A DNA stretch of 64,000 nt from Curvibacter microcysteis (GTDB lineage Bacteria > Pseudomonadota > Gammaproteobacteria > Burkholderiales > Burkholderiaceae_C): NCBI RefSeq assembly GCF_028649435.1, contig NZ_JAQSIN010000001.1; one strand, written 5' to 3'. How positions within the stretch are numbered: position 1 is the stretch's first letter; every line of letters starts with the position of its first letter. The translations under genes were made by a program, and so were the position numbers. Positions 44,878-52,905 of this stretch are shown in pieces. Below the pieces are notes generated by a model, which did not search any database, was not told where the DNA came from, and saw only the letters and a list, made by a program, of their open reading frames with translations.

Positions 44878-45258
44878 GTGAAGCACACCGCCCAGGCCGC
44901 ACCCGCTGGCCTCTCTTCTGTTTCCAACCCATCGCCCGCGCCCCGCTGGGCCCAGCGCACGGGCGCTGGCCTGCTGTGGGCGGCTCTGGGCCTGTGCAGC
45001 CTGGCTGCCCAGGCGCAAAACGGCCCGCCCTCGGGCCAGCCGCCGGGCCCCCCGCCTGAGGCCGTGGCTGCCTGCACCGGCAAGACCGTGGGCACCGCCT
45101 GCAGCTTCACAGGCCGGCAAAACGACACTCTGAGCGGCCAATGCGCGACGGCGCCCTCGGGCCCACCGGGCAGCAGCAGCTCGTCTGCATCGTCTTCGTC
45201 CTCATCGTCGAGCAGCACTTTGGCCTGCCGACCGAGCAACATGCCCGCGCCTCGGTGA
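44878..45258 (+). CDS. Exported serine-rich protein with conserved cysteines
   Basis: This 126-residue protein uses a GTG start seven bases after AAGGA. It has a signal peptide (GAGLLWAALGLCSLAAQAQ), a short proline-rich linker, then a small domain with three cysteines (VAACTGKTVGTACSFTGRQ and GQCATAP). A run of 14 serines with one alanine (SSSSSASSSSSSSSS) follows, and a last cysteine lies in LACRPSN. Serine-runs of this kind act as flexible linkers. No enzyme motif is seen. Cell-surface or periplasmic location is predicted. Confidence 0.65.
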   Translation: MKHTAQAAPAGLSSVSNPSPAPRWAQRTGAGLLWAALGLCSLAAQAQNGPPSGQPPGPPPEAVAACTGKTVGTACSFTGRQNDTLSGQCATAPSGPPGSSSSSASSSSSSSSSTLACRPSNMPAPR

Positions 45259-45261
45259 CGG

Positions 45262-45298
45262 CCCGAGGGGTTGTTTCCTTCGGTGACAACCCCGACGG
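45262..45298. terminator. Long hairpin between convergent genes
   Basis: CCCG and GGGGTTGT (45262-45274) pair with ACAACCCC and CGGG (45286-45299) around an 11-base loop, with a small internal bulge. It sits just after the serine-rich protein gene and opposite the end of the HpaI aldolase gene. A T-run is lacking, so the efficiency is uncertain. Confidence 0.5.
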
Positions 45299-45335
45299 GT
45301 CGTTGCGGAGGCCGCCCCGCCAGCAGGGATGAGGC

Positions 45336-46151
45336 TCAATACGCCCCCTGACTCCCCGCACGCTGTGCCGGCACCGGTGTGGCCCGCTCGCCCAGCCATT
45401 GGCGGGCCAGGCCACGGGCGGCGTTGGCGAACATCAGCACGTCCACGCCGACGGCCACAAAGGTGGCCCCGATGTCCAGGTAGCGCTGGGCCAGCGCGGC
45501 GTCCGAGGTCAACGTGCCGGCGGCCTTGCCTGAGGCGACGATGGTGCGGATGGCGTTTTCAATCGCGGCCTGCACGTCGGGGTGGCCGGGTCGGCCCCGG
45601 TGGCCCATTGAGGCGGCCAGGTCGGCTGGGCCGATGAAGACCCCGTCCACGCCGTCGACGGCACAGATCTCGCTCAGGTGTTCCAGCGCGGTCACGCTTT
45701 CGGCCTGCACCAGCAGGCAGATGCCGTCGTCGGCGGCGTCCAGGTAGTCGCTTTGCAGGCTCCACTGCGAAGCGCGACCGACCGCGCTGCCCACGCCCCG
45801 GATGCCGCGCGGCGGGTATTGCACGGCCGAGACCATCAGGCGCGCTTGCTCGGGCGTGTCCACCATCGGGATCAGCAGGTTGCGCACGCCGATGTCCAGC
45901 AACTGCTTGATCAGCGCCACCTGGCCTTCCACCGCGCGCACCACGGGCTGGGCGCGGTAGGGCGCCACAGCCTGCAGCTGCTGCAAGGTGCTTTGCAGGT
46001 GGTTGGGCGCGTGCTCGCCGTCGATCAGCAGCCAGTCGAAACCAGCGGTGGCGCTGACCTCGCTGAGGTAGGGCGAGGCCATGGACAGCCACAGGCCGAT
46101 CTGGGCCTGTCGGTGTTGCAGGGCGAGCTTGAAGGGGTTGGGGTGGCTCAT
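45336..46151 (-). CDS. HpcH/HpaI family aldolase
   Basis: This 271-residue class II pyruvate aldolase splits 2-keto-3-deoxy or 4-hydroxy-2-oxo acids into pyruvate and an aldehyde. It has FDWLLIDGEHAPNHL, AVEGQVALIKQLLDIGVRNLLIP, the metal-binding LLVQAESVTALEHLSEI and VFIGPADLAASMGHRG. It is last of a minus-strand cassette with an aldehyde dehydrogenase and a GarD/UxaA-type dehydratase. That context favours a GarL-like role on 5-keto-4-deoxyglucarate, but HpaI specificity is equally possible. Confidence 0.88.
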   Translation of the reverse strand: MSHPNPFKLALQHRQAQIGLWLSMASPYLSEVSATAGFDWLLIDGEHAPNHLQSTLQQLQAVAPYRAQPVVRAVEGQVALIKQLLDIGVRNLLIPMVDTPEQARLMVSAVQYPPRGIRGVGSAVGRASQWSLQSDYLDAADDGICLLVQAESVTALEHLSEICAVDGVDGVFIGPADLAASMGHRGRPGHPDVQAAIENAIRTIVASGKAAGTLTSDAALAQRYLDIGATFVAVGVDVLMFANAARGLARQWLGERATPVPAQRAGSQGAY

Positions 46152-46209
46152 GCGGGTCTCCTGATGAGGGGGTCAATGGGGGTGGCAGGCTCCATGCGGC
46201 TGGCCCAAC

Positions 46210-47709
46210 TCAGTCGAGCTGGCCCTGGCACAGGTACTTGGTGTGCAGGTAGTCGTCCAGGCCATAGCGCGAGCCCTCTCGGCCATAGCCCGACGCCTTG
46301 ACGCCGCCAAAGGGGGCGGCCTCGGAGGCCACGGCCCCTTCGTTGATGCCCACGATGCCGCTCTCCAGCGCGCTGGCCACCCGCCAGATGCGGCGCACGT
46401 TTTGCGAGTAGAAGTAGGCCGCCAGGCCGAACGGCGTGTCGTTGGCCAGGGCGATGACCTCGTCTTCGGTGTCAAAGGTGAACAGCGGCGCGACCGGGCC
46501 AAAGGTCTCTTCTTGCGTCAGCACCATGTCGGGCGTCACGCCGCTGAGCACCGTGGGCGCGTAGTAATGCGGGCCGTCCAGCCCGGACCCTTGCAGGCGC
46601 TGGCCACCAGTTTCCAGGCGCGCGCCCTTGGCCAGGGCGTCTTGCACATGGCGCTCGATCTTCTCCACCGCGCGGGCATTGATCATCGGGCCGATCAGGC
46701 TGGCGGGCTGCTGGGCCGGGCCCACGGGCAGGGCGGCAACGCGGGCGGCCAGCTTCTGGCTGAAGGCCGCCTGCACGCTGCGCTGCACATAGATGCGGTT
46801 GGGGCAGACGCAGGTCTGGCCCCCGTTGCGGAACTTGGCGGCCATCACGCCGTCCACCGCCGCGTCCAGGTCGGCATCTTCAAACACGATGAAGGGCGCG
46901 TTGCCACCCAGCTCGAGCGACAGCTTCTTCAAGGTGTCGGCCGAGGCGCGTGCCAGGTGCTGGCCCACCGGGGTGGAGCCGGTGAAGGTGATCTTGCGCA
47001 CCTCAGGGCTGGCGAGCCAGACATCGACCACGGCCGGGGTCTGCTGGCGCGAGGCCGTGACCACGTTCAACACGCCGGGCGGAAAGCCCGCCAACTCGCC
47101 CAGTCGGGCCAGGGCCAGGGCAGTCAGCGGGGTGTCTTCGGCGGGCTTGGCCACCACGCAGCAGCCGGCGGCCAGGGCCGGCGCGATCTTGCGCGCGATC
47201 ATGGCCAGCGGGAAGTTCCACGGTGTGATGGCGGCCACCACGCCGACGGGCTCTTTGAGCACCATCATGCGCCGGCCATTGACGGCGGCGGGCACCATGT
47301 CGCCGTAGACGCGGGTGGCTTCTTCGGCAAACCACTCGATGTAGGAGGCGCCATACAGCACCTCGCCCCGCGCTTCGGCCAAGGGCTTGCCCTGCTCCAG
47401 CGAGATCAGCCGGGCCAGGTCGTCCTGGTGCTGCAGCAGCAGCGCGTGCCAGCGCTTCAGGGCCTGGGCGCGCTCCTTGGCCGGGCGCACGCGCCACAGC
47501 TTGAAGGCGGCACAGGCCGCGTCCAGTGCGGCTTGGGCATCGGCGGCGTCGCCATCGGGCACCTGGGCGATCAAGGCTTCGGGCCGGGCCGGGTCCAGTG
47601 CCGGGTTGTGCACGGGCAGGGCCTGACCGGCCTGGCCGGCCACCCATTGGCCGTTGATGAAGTGGTGGGCGCGCAGTAGGCTGGGGTCGGAGAGGGTCAG
47701 GGAATGCAT
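46210..47709 (-). CDS. NAD(P)-dependent semialdehyde dehydrogenase (GabD-like)
   Basis: This 499-residue aldehyde dehydrogenase has cofactor motif EPVGVVAAITPWNFP, GSTPVGQHLARASADTLKK, the general-base glutamate in LELGGNAPFIVF and the catalytic cysteine in FRNGGQTCVCPNRIY. It is closest in motif to succinate-semialdehyde and 2-oxoglutarate-semialdehyde dehydrogenases. In this cassette it probably oxidises the aldehyde made by the aldolase or a dehydratase branch. Confidence 0.9.
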   Translation of the reverse strand: MHSLTLSDPSLLRAHHFINGQWVAGQAGQALPVHNPALDPARPEALIAQVPDGDAADAQAALDAACAAFKLWRVRPAKERAQALKRWHALLLQHQDDLARLISLEQGKPLAEARGEVLYGASYIEWFAEEATRVYGDMVPAAVNGRRMMVLKEPVGVVAAITPWNFPLAMIARKIAPALAAGCCVVAKPAEDTPLTALALARLGELAGFPPGVLNVVTASRQQTPAVVDVWLASPEVRKITFTGSTPVGQHLARASADTLKKLSLELGGNAPFIVFEDADLDAAVDGVMAAKFRNGGQTCVCPNRIYVQRSVQAAFSQKLAARVAALPVGPAQQPASLIGPMINARAVEKIERHVQDALAKGARLETGGQRLQGSGLDGPHYYAPTVLSGVTPDMVLTQEETFGPVAPLFTFDTEDEVIALANDTPFGLAAYFYSQNVRRIWRVASALESGIVGINEGAVASEAAPFGGVKASGYGREGSRYGLDDYLHTKYLCQGQLD

Positions 47710-47835
47710 GGTGTCAGGGGGTGAAATGGGGGCCGCACCGGGGCGGCAGGCGACATGAAGCCCGCACCGCGCGCCCGCGCGGCGGTGACAAGACTCTCAG
47801 GGGTGGCGGGGGCGGAAGGGCGGGGCGAACCCGCC

Positions 47836-49371
47836 TCAGCTCACGATGCCCAGGTGCCAGGGCACGAACTCGTGGTCGCCCAGGCCCAGCAACTCGCTCT
47901 TGGTTTTGTGGCCCGAGGCGGCGTGCAGGATGTGCTCAAAGATGCGCTGCCCCATTTGCTGCACATCGCAGTCGCCGTCGAGCACCGCGCCGCAGTTGAT
48001 GTCCATGTCCTCTTCAAGGCGCTCGAACATCGGCGTGTTGCTGGCCAGCTTGATGGTGGGCGCGGGTTTGGAGCCGAACATCGAACCCCGCCCGGTGGTG
48101 AAGCAGATCAGGTTGGCGCCGCTGGCAATCTGCCCGGTCACGGCCACCGGGTCGTAGCCGGGCGAATCCATGAACACAAAGCCCGCTTTGTCGATCGGTT
48201 CGGCGTAGCGGTAGACCTCGACCAGGGGCGTGGTGCCGCCCTTCATGGCCGAGCCCAGGCTTTTCTCGAAGATGTTGGCCAGGCCGCCGGCCTGGTTGCC
48301 GTGGCCCACCACGCCATTGAACTGCGCGTTGTGGCCGCGCGTGTACTCGGCCCACCAGTCCAGCCGGTCCAGCAGCTTTTGGCCCACTTCGGGGCTGACC
48401 GCGCGGCGCGTCAGCATGTACTCGACGCCGTGGATCTCGGGCGTCTCGGACAGGATGGCCGTGCCGCCATGGCGCACCAGGATGTCCATGGCCGCGCCCA
48501 GCGCCGGGTTGGCGGTGATGCCCGAAAACCCGTCCGAGCCGCCGCACTCCAGGCCGATCTTGATGTGCTCCGCACTGACGGGCTGGCGCGTGACCTGGTT
48601 GACCTGGGGCAGCATGGCCTCGACCGCGGCAATGCCGGCCGCGATGGTGGCGCGCGTGCCGCCGCTGTCCTGCATGACCAGCGACTGCACCAGGGCGCTG
48701 TTTTGCAGCCCTTGCGAGCTGAACAGGTCGGCCACCTGGTTGCGCTCGCAGCCCAGGCCGACGATCAGCACGCCGCCCAGGTTGGGGTGGCGCGCGTAGC
48801 CCGCGATGGTGCGCCGCAGCAGGTCAAAGTGTTCGCTGGGCGAGGACATGCCGCAGCCGCTGGTCTGGGCGAAAGCCACCACGCCGTCCACGTTGGGGTA
48901 GTCGCGCAAGCGCTCTTCGGTGAAGTGCGCGGCGATGCGGTTGATGGTGGTGGCCGAACAGTTGACCGAGCTGATCAGCCCGATGAAGTTGCGCGTGGCC
49001 ACGCGCCCGTCCGGCCGCACGATGCCCATGAAGGTGGCGCGCTGCTCGGGTGGCAGCAGCTCCACCGGGCGCAGGTCCTGGCAGAAGGCCGGGTCGCGGT
49101 ATTCGTCCACCAGGGTCAGGTTGTGGCCGTGCACATGCTCGCCCGCTTCGATGTCGCGGCTGGCCGCGCCAATCACGGTGTCGTACTTGCGCACGCGCTC
49201 GCCCGCCGCAATGGCGCGCGCTGCGATCTTGTGCCCGGCGGGCACCTGGGCGCGGGTGCGCAGGCCGAACTCGGCCAGGGTCTGGCCCAGGGCGATGGGC
49301 GCGCGCGCCACCAGCACGTTGTCGTTGGGGTGCAGCCGGATCAGCGGCGAAAGCGTTGGGCTTGTGGTCAT
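47836..49371 (-). CDS. GarD/UxaA-family sugar-acid dehydratase
   Basis: This 511-residue protein has an N-terminal SAF domain (LIRLHPNDNVLVARAPIALG) joined to a full UxaA/GarD dehydratase core (GRVATRNFIGLISSVNCSAT, FAQTSGCGMSS, LIVGLGCERNQ, ECGGSDGFSGITANPALG). The single-chain length matches galactarate and altronate dehydratases. Family cysteines likely hold an iron site. It should remove water from a sugar acid to yield a keto-deoxy acid for the neighbouring aldolase. Galactarate or a related acid is the likely substrate. Confidence 0.85.
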   Translation of the reverse strand: MTTSPTLSPLIRLHPNDNVLVARAPIALGQTLAEFGLRTRAQVPAGHKIAARAIAAGERVRKYDTVIGAASRDIEAGEHVHGHNLTLVDEYRDPAFCQDLRPVELLPPEQRATFMGIVRPDGRVATRNFIGLISSVNCSATTINRIAAHFTEERLRDYPNVDGVVAFAQTSGCGMSSPSEHFDLLRRTIAGYARHPNLGGVLIVGLGCERNQVADLFSSQGLQNSALVQSLVMQDSGGTRATIAAGIAAVEAMLPQVNQVTRQPVSAEHIKIGLECGGSDGFSGITANPALGAAMDILVRHGGTAILSETPEIHGVEYMLTRRAVSPEVGQKLLDRLDWWAEYTRGHNAQFNGVVGHGNQAGGLANIFEKSLGSAMKGGTTPLVEVYRYAEPIDKAGFVFMDSPGYDPVAVTGQIASGANLICFTTGRGSMFGSKPAPTIKLASNTPMFERLEEDMDINCGAVLDGDCDVQQMGQRIFEHILHAASGHKTKSELLGLGDHEFVPWHLGIVS

Positions 49372-49412
49372 CGTGGGCTTGGGCGAATGGGACGGGTGGG
49401 GCGGGCCAGAGC

Positions 49413-50417
49413 TCAGCCCTTGGCCAGCAGTTCCTTGAGTTTCAGGCGTTCGATGAGCTGGGTTTCACGGCGGTAGACCTCGCTCACGTAGCGGGCGTAG
49501 TCGGGGCCGTCCAGGTACATCAGGGGGGCGTCGATGCGGTCGCAAGCGGTGGCAAATTCAACGCTGGCCGCGGCTTGGCGGAAGGCCTCACGCAGGCGCT
49601 TTTCAATGGCGGGTTCCAGGCCCTTGGGGGCGCCCACGCCATTGGGTGCGTCCACCACCACGTTGTAGCCCAGCTCCTTGAGGGTGGGCGCTTCGGGGAA
49701 GTCCTGGGTGCGCTTCTCGCCCCAGGTGGCCAGCAGGCGCAGCTTGCCGGCCTTCACGTAAGGCGCCCACGAGGTGGAATCTGCCAGCGCATTGAGTTGC
49801 CCGCCCAGCAGGTCTTGCAAGGCCGGCGCACCGCCCTTGTAGGGGATGTGGTTGAGCTGCACACCGGCGGCCAGTGCAAATTCCTCCATGCCCACATGGG
49901 TGGCGCCAGCCACGCCCGCGCTGCCATAGGTCAGCTCGCCGGGCTTGGCCTTGGCGGCGGCGACCAACTCTTTGAGCGATTTCCAGGGCGCGTCGCTGTG
50001 CACCACGATGCCAAAGGTCTGGCCCGAGGTGCGGGCCAGGTAGCTGAGGTCTTTCAGCGGGTCCAGCGCCACCGTGCCCAGTTGGGAGAAGCGCGTCACC
50101 GAGATCGGGATCTGCCCAACTGTGTAGCCGTCCGGCTTGGCGCTGGCCAGGGCCTTGGCGCCCAGCATGCCAGCGGCACCGGCCTTGTTTTCCACCACCA
50201 CACTCTGGCCCAGTTGCTTGGCCGCGGCCGAGCACAGGGCGCGCATGGTCACGTCGGCCGTGCCGCCCGCGGGCCAGGGGCAGATGAAGGTGATGGGGCG
50301 GTCCGGGTAGCTGGACTGCGCCTGGCTGGCCAGGGGCAGTCCCAGGGCGAGGGTGCCCAGGCTTTTGGCGATGAATTGGCGACGGTTGTCGGCATGCGAC
50401 GGCTTCAGGTGGCTCAT
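49413..50417 (-). CDS. Bug-family binding protein of the sugar-acid cassette
   Basis: This 334-residue periplasmic protein has a signal peptide (RRQFIAKSLGTLALGLPLA, cleavage near ASQAQ). Bug motifs are PITFICPWPAGGTADVTMRA, VVVENKAGAAGMLGAKALA, LTYGSAGVAGATHVGMEEFA and IPYKGGAPALQDLLGGQ. It is first gene of the cassette, preceded by GGAG, and probably captures the acid that the dehydratase uses. No TctAB transporter lies here. Confidence 0.9.
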   Translation of the reverse strand: MSHLKPSHADNRRQFIAKSLGTLALGLPLASQAQSSYPDRPITFICPWPAGGTADVTMRALCSAAAKQLGQSVVVENKAGAAGMLGAKALASAKPDGYTVGQIPISVTRFSQLGTVALDPLKDLSYLARTSGQTFGIVVHSDAPWKSLKELVAAAKAKPGELTYGSAGVAGATHVGMEEFALAAGVQLNHIPYKGGAPALQDLLGGQLNALADSTSWAPYVKAGKLRLLATWGEKRTQDFPEAPTLKELGYNVVVDAPNGVGAPKGLEPAIEKRLREAFRQAAASVEFATACDRIDAPLMYLDGPDYARYVSEVYRRETQLIERLKLKELLAKG

Positions 50418-50516
50418 GTTTGTCTCCGCTCGGGGCGATTTGTCGTGGGGGGCAGGGCGCGTGCTCTCTGTCAGCGGCCGATTCTGCGCAGGCTCAACAT
50501 AGCCGTCTAATGAAGT

Positions 50517-50533
50517 TATAGACTGACTCCATA
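50517..50533. promoter_or_regulatory. LysR-type dyad in the Bug/LysR gap
   Basis: TATAGACTGACTCCATA is an imperfect 17-bp dyad (TAT-GA-T-A-TC-ATA positions match their complement) of LysR form. It lies in the 141-base divergent gap 25-40 bases before the LysR start. It probably serves both promoters. Confidence 0.45.
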
Positions 50534-50558
50534 GCCTAGATGACATGAAGATGCCGCC

Positions 50559-51587
50559 ATGACCTTTGCCACACCGTCCATTGACCGTGTCTTGCGCTCC
50601 AACCTCAAGCTCAAGCACCTGCAGCTGCTGGTGGCGCTGGACCAGTTTCGTCACCTGGGACGGGCGTCGGAGTTCTTGTCGCAGACCCAGCCTGCGGTGT
50701 CCAAGACCCTGGCCGAGGTGGAGCGCCTGTTTGGCGTGGCGCTGTTCGTCCGTTCGACCCGGGGCACCGAGCCCACCGCTTATGGCCAGACCGTGGTGCG
50801 GTTTGCGCGTTCGGTGCTGGCCGACTTTGACCGCACGCGCGACGAGATCGCCGCTGTGGCCAGTGGTGCGGCGGGCCGGGTGCGCGTGGGCGCCATGGTG
50901 GTGGCCACGCCGGTGCTGGTGTCGCGCGCCATCGCGCAGCTCAAGCAGCAGTCGCCGCAGACCTCGGTGCTGGTGGAAGAGGGCGACCTGACGCGCTTGT
51001 TGCCGCCCTTGCGCCAGGGCGAGCTGGATGTGTTTGTGGGCCGGCTCGAGCCCGGCTATGCCGCGCCCGACCTGGAGACTGAGGCGCTTTACACCGAGCC
51101 CATGTGCATCGTGTGCGGCCCGCGTCACCCGCTGGCGCGGCGGCGGCGCGTGGACTGGGCCGAACTGGCCGCCCAGCCCTGGGTCATGCCGCCGCCCTGG
51201 GCGTCGTCCCGCATCAAGCTCAACCAGATGTTCTACAAACACCGGCTCAACCCACCGGTGGATGTGATCGAGAGCGCTTCTTTTCTGGTCACGCTGACCT
51301 GCCTGCGCGAGCACAGCGCGATGGGCTTTTGGGCCCAGTCGGTGGCGCAGCATTACCGCGACCAGGGCCTGGTGCGCGTGCTGCCCATCAAGGTGCCCAT
51401 CGACCTGCCCCCCGTGGGCTTGATCACCGTGCGCGGCCGTTTGCGCACCCCGGCGGCGGAGCAGTTCATGGCGTGTTTGCGGCAAGTCAACACCGCTTTG
51501 CCCGGTCAGGGGTCAAACATCGTAGGCACAGCGCAGGCCGATGTAGACCACGTAGAAATCAGCGGGCTTCCATTGCAGGGCCGTTGA
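50559..51587 (+). CDS. LysR-family regulator of the sugar-acid cassette (GbpR-like)
   Basis: This 342-residue regulator has the N-terminal GbpR-type start (RSNLKLKHLQLLVALDQF, then HLGRASEFLSQTQPAVSKTL) and the effector domain (RVRVGAMVVATPVLVSRAIA). It is divergent from the Bug-dehydratase-dehydrogenase-aldolase genes, so it is the natural regulator of that cassette. Its last 25 codons run over the 3' end of the convergent gene at 51513, giving it a C-terminus longer than usual. Confidence 0.92.
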   Translation: MTFATPSIDRVLRSNLKLKHLQLLVALDQFRHLGRASEFLSQTQPAVSKTLAEVERLFGVALFVRSTRGTEPTAYGQTVVRFARSVLADFDRTRDEIAAVASGAAGRVRVGAMVVATPVLVSRAIAQLKQQSPQTSVLVEEGDLTRLLPPLRQGELDVFVGRLEPGYAAPDLETEALYTEPMCIVCGPRHPLARRRRVDWAELAAQPWVMPPPWASSRIKLNQMFYKHRLNPPVDVIESASFLVTLTCLREHSAMGFWAQSVAQHYRDQGLVRVLPIKVPIDLPPVGLITVRGRLRTPAAEQFMACLRQVNTALPGQGSNIVGTAQADVDHVEISGLPLQGR

Positions 51588-52211
51588 CTGCATTTGGGCG
51601 GGGCCGTACCACCAGGACCCACCCGCCGTCAGCGCGGTGTTGCCGTCCCGGTCGGCGAGCCACTCCCACGCATTGGCCCCCATGTCGTACAGGCCATTCA
51701 CCCCGCGGCGCGTGGCGCCGACGGGGGCCAGGTTCGGCCAGGGATCGGCGCCGTTGGTGTTGGCGCCACTGGGGCTGTCGCCGGTGGGGTAGGGGTAGGT
51801 TCGACCGATCACATAACCCGCCTGGCCAAGCTGTTCGGTGTAGGCCGCGCGGGTCCACTCGGCCCGTGTTGGCAACCGGCCCCCTGCCCATTGGCAGAAG
51901 TCCCGGGCCTCGTGCCAACTGACGTGCACTGCCGGGAGGTCCGAACTGGCACCCGGCGCCCCAAACGGTTGGCGAAAGTGCCAGTCTTTTCTGCGCTGCC
52001 ACCCACCGTCCCACTCGTGGCCGCCGCCGTTGGCTTCCGCGGCGGTGATGCGCCCAGTGGCTTGGGTGAACGCCGCGAAGCGCCCGATGCTGACTTCGTG
52101 GCGGTCGATGGCAAAGCTGTCGAGGCGCACTTTGTCGCTGGCCAGGGCGGGAAACACCGCCAGGGTCAAGGCCAGGCTGGCGATCAAAGACCGGTGCGCA
52201 GAAGTTGTCAT
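51513..52211 (-). CDS. Exported FGE/SUMF1-fold protein without active cysteines
   Basis: This 232-residue protein has a signal peptide (RSLIASLALTLAVFPALAS) and a formylglycine-generating-enzyme-type fold: FAIDRHEVSIGRFAAFTQAT, PAVHVSWHEARDFCQWAGG, RLPTRAEWTRAAY, GLYDMGANAWEWLADRD, ALTAGGSWWYG and a C-terminal GLRCAYDV. The catalytic cysteine pair expected after the GGSW motif is missing, so sulfatase activation is unlikely. An in-frame TTG at 52217 is better spaced from AGGAG than the chosen ATG. It overlaps the LysR gene tail to tail by 75 bases. Confidence 0.8.
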   Translation of the reverse strand: MTTSAHRSLIASLALTLAVFPALASDKVRLDSFAIDRHEVSIGRFAAFTQATGRITAAEANGGGHEWDGGWQRRKDWHFRQPFGAPGASSDLPAVHVSWHEARDFCQWAGGRLPTRAEWTRAAYTEQLGQAGYVIGRTYPYPTGDSPSGANTNGADPWPNLAPVGATRRGVNGLYDMGANAWEWLADRDGNTALTAGGSWWYGPAQMQSTALQWKPADFYVVYIGLRCAYDV

Positions 52212-52449
52212 GGTCAAGCTGTCATCTCCTTGAGGGGGCAGGGTCAGCGCTTGGCTGGCCGGGCCCGAAGCCCTGAACTGGCTCGGCAGGCCTGGGCTGC
52301 ATTTTGTGGAATCTGACAATCCCCTGTGGGCGCAAGCCTTTATCGATCGCCTGCTTGAAGGCATTTGTCACGCTTTGGGCGTCCCGCACGGTGCGAGCGG
52401 TCACATGAAGCAGTTAAAACAAGGCTTCTTTCAACACCGGGAGTTCCCC

Positions 52450-52836
52450 ATGGGTTTTTTCAGCAGCATTCTTTCCAAACTGGGCTTCGGTGAACACGCT
52501 GTGGCCGCCGCCGAGCAAGCACCCAGCGCCACCACCACGGCGCCTGCACAGGCTTCTGCCCCCACCGCCATCAGCCCGGTGGATGTGCTGGGTCAGCTGG
52601 AAGCCCTGGCGGCCAGCCACCCCGAAAAGCTCAACTGGAAGGTGTCCATCGTGGACCTGATGAAGCTGTTGGGTCTGGACAGCAGCCTGACCGCGCGCAA
52701 GGCCCTGGCCACCGAGCTGGGCTGCCCCGCCGACCGCATGGGCGACTCCGCCGCCATGAACATCTGGCTGCACAAGACGGTGCTGCAAAAGCTGGCTGCC
52801 AACGGCGGCAATGTGCCCGCGGATTTGCTGCACTGA
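52450..52836 (+). CDS. DUF3597 family protein
   Basis: This 128-residue protein starts MGFFSSILSKLGFGEHA, has an alanine/threonine-rich linker and then the DUF3597 core (VDVLGQLEALAASHPEKLNW, VSIVDLMKLLGLDSSLTARK, NIWLHKTVLQKLAANGGNVP). The family is small, soluble and widespread in proteobacteria. The role is unknown, though the fold resembles LysM-associated helical domains. GGGAG lies before the ATG. Confidence 0.88.
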   Translation: MGFFSSILSKLGFGEHAVAAAEQAPSATTTAPAQASAPTAISPVDVLGQLEALAASHPEKLNWKVSIVDLMKLLGLDSSLTARKALATELGCPADRMGDSAAMNIWLHKTVLQKLAANGGNVPADLLH

Positions 52837-52905
52837 CACCGAGCCCCCCGCGCGGCGGCTGGACCCCTGCGCTGGGGTGGCCGGCGCGCCAACCGGCGCA
52901 CCGGT

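Noticed and set aside
45172..45225. Serine-codon run resembling a tandem repeat or CRISPR
   Set aside because: It is a coding serine linker with mixed codons; there are no spaced identical repeats.
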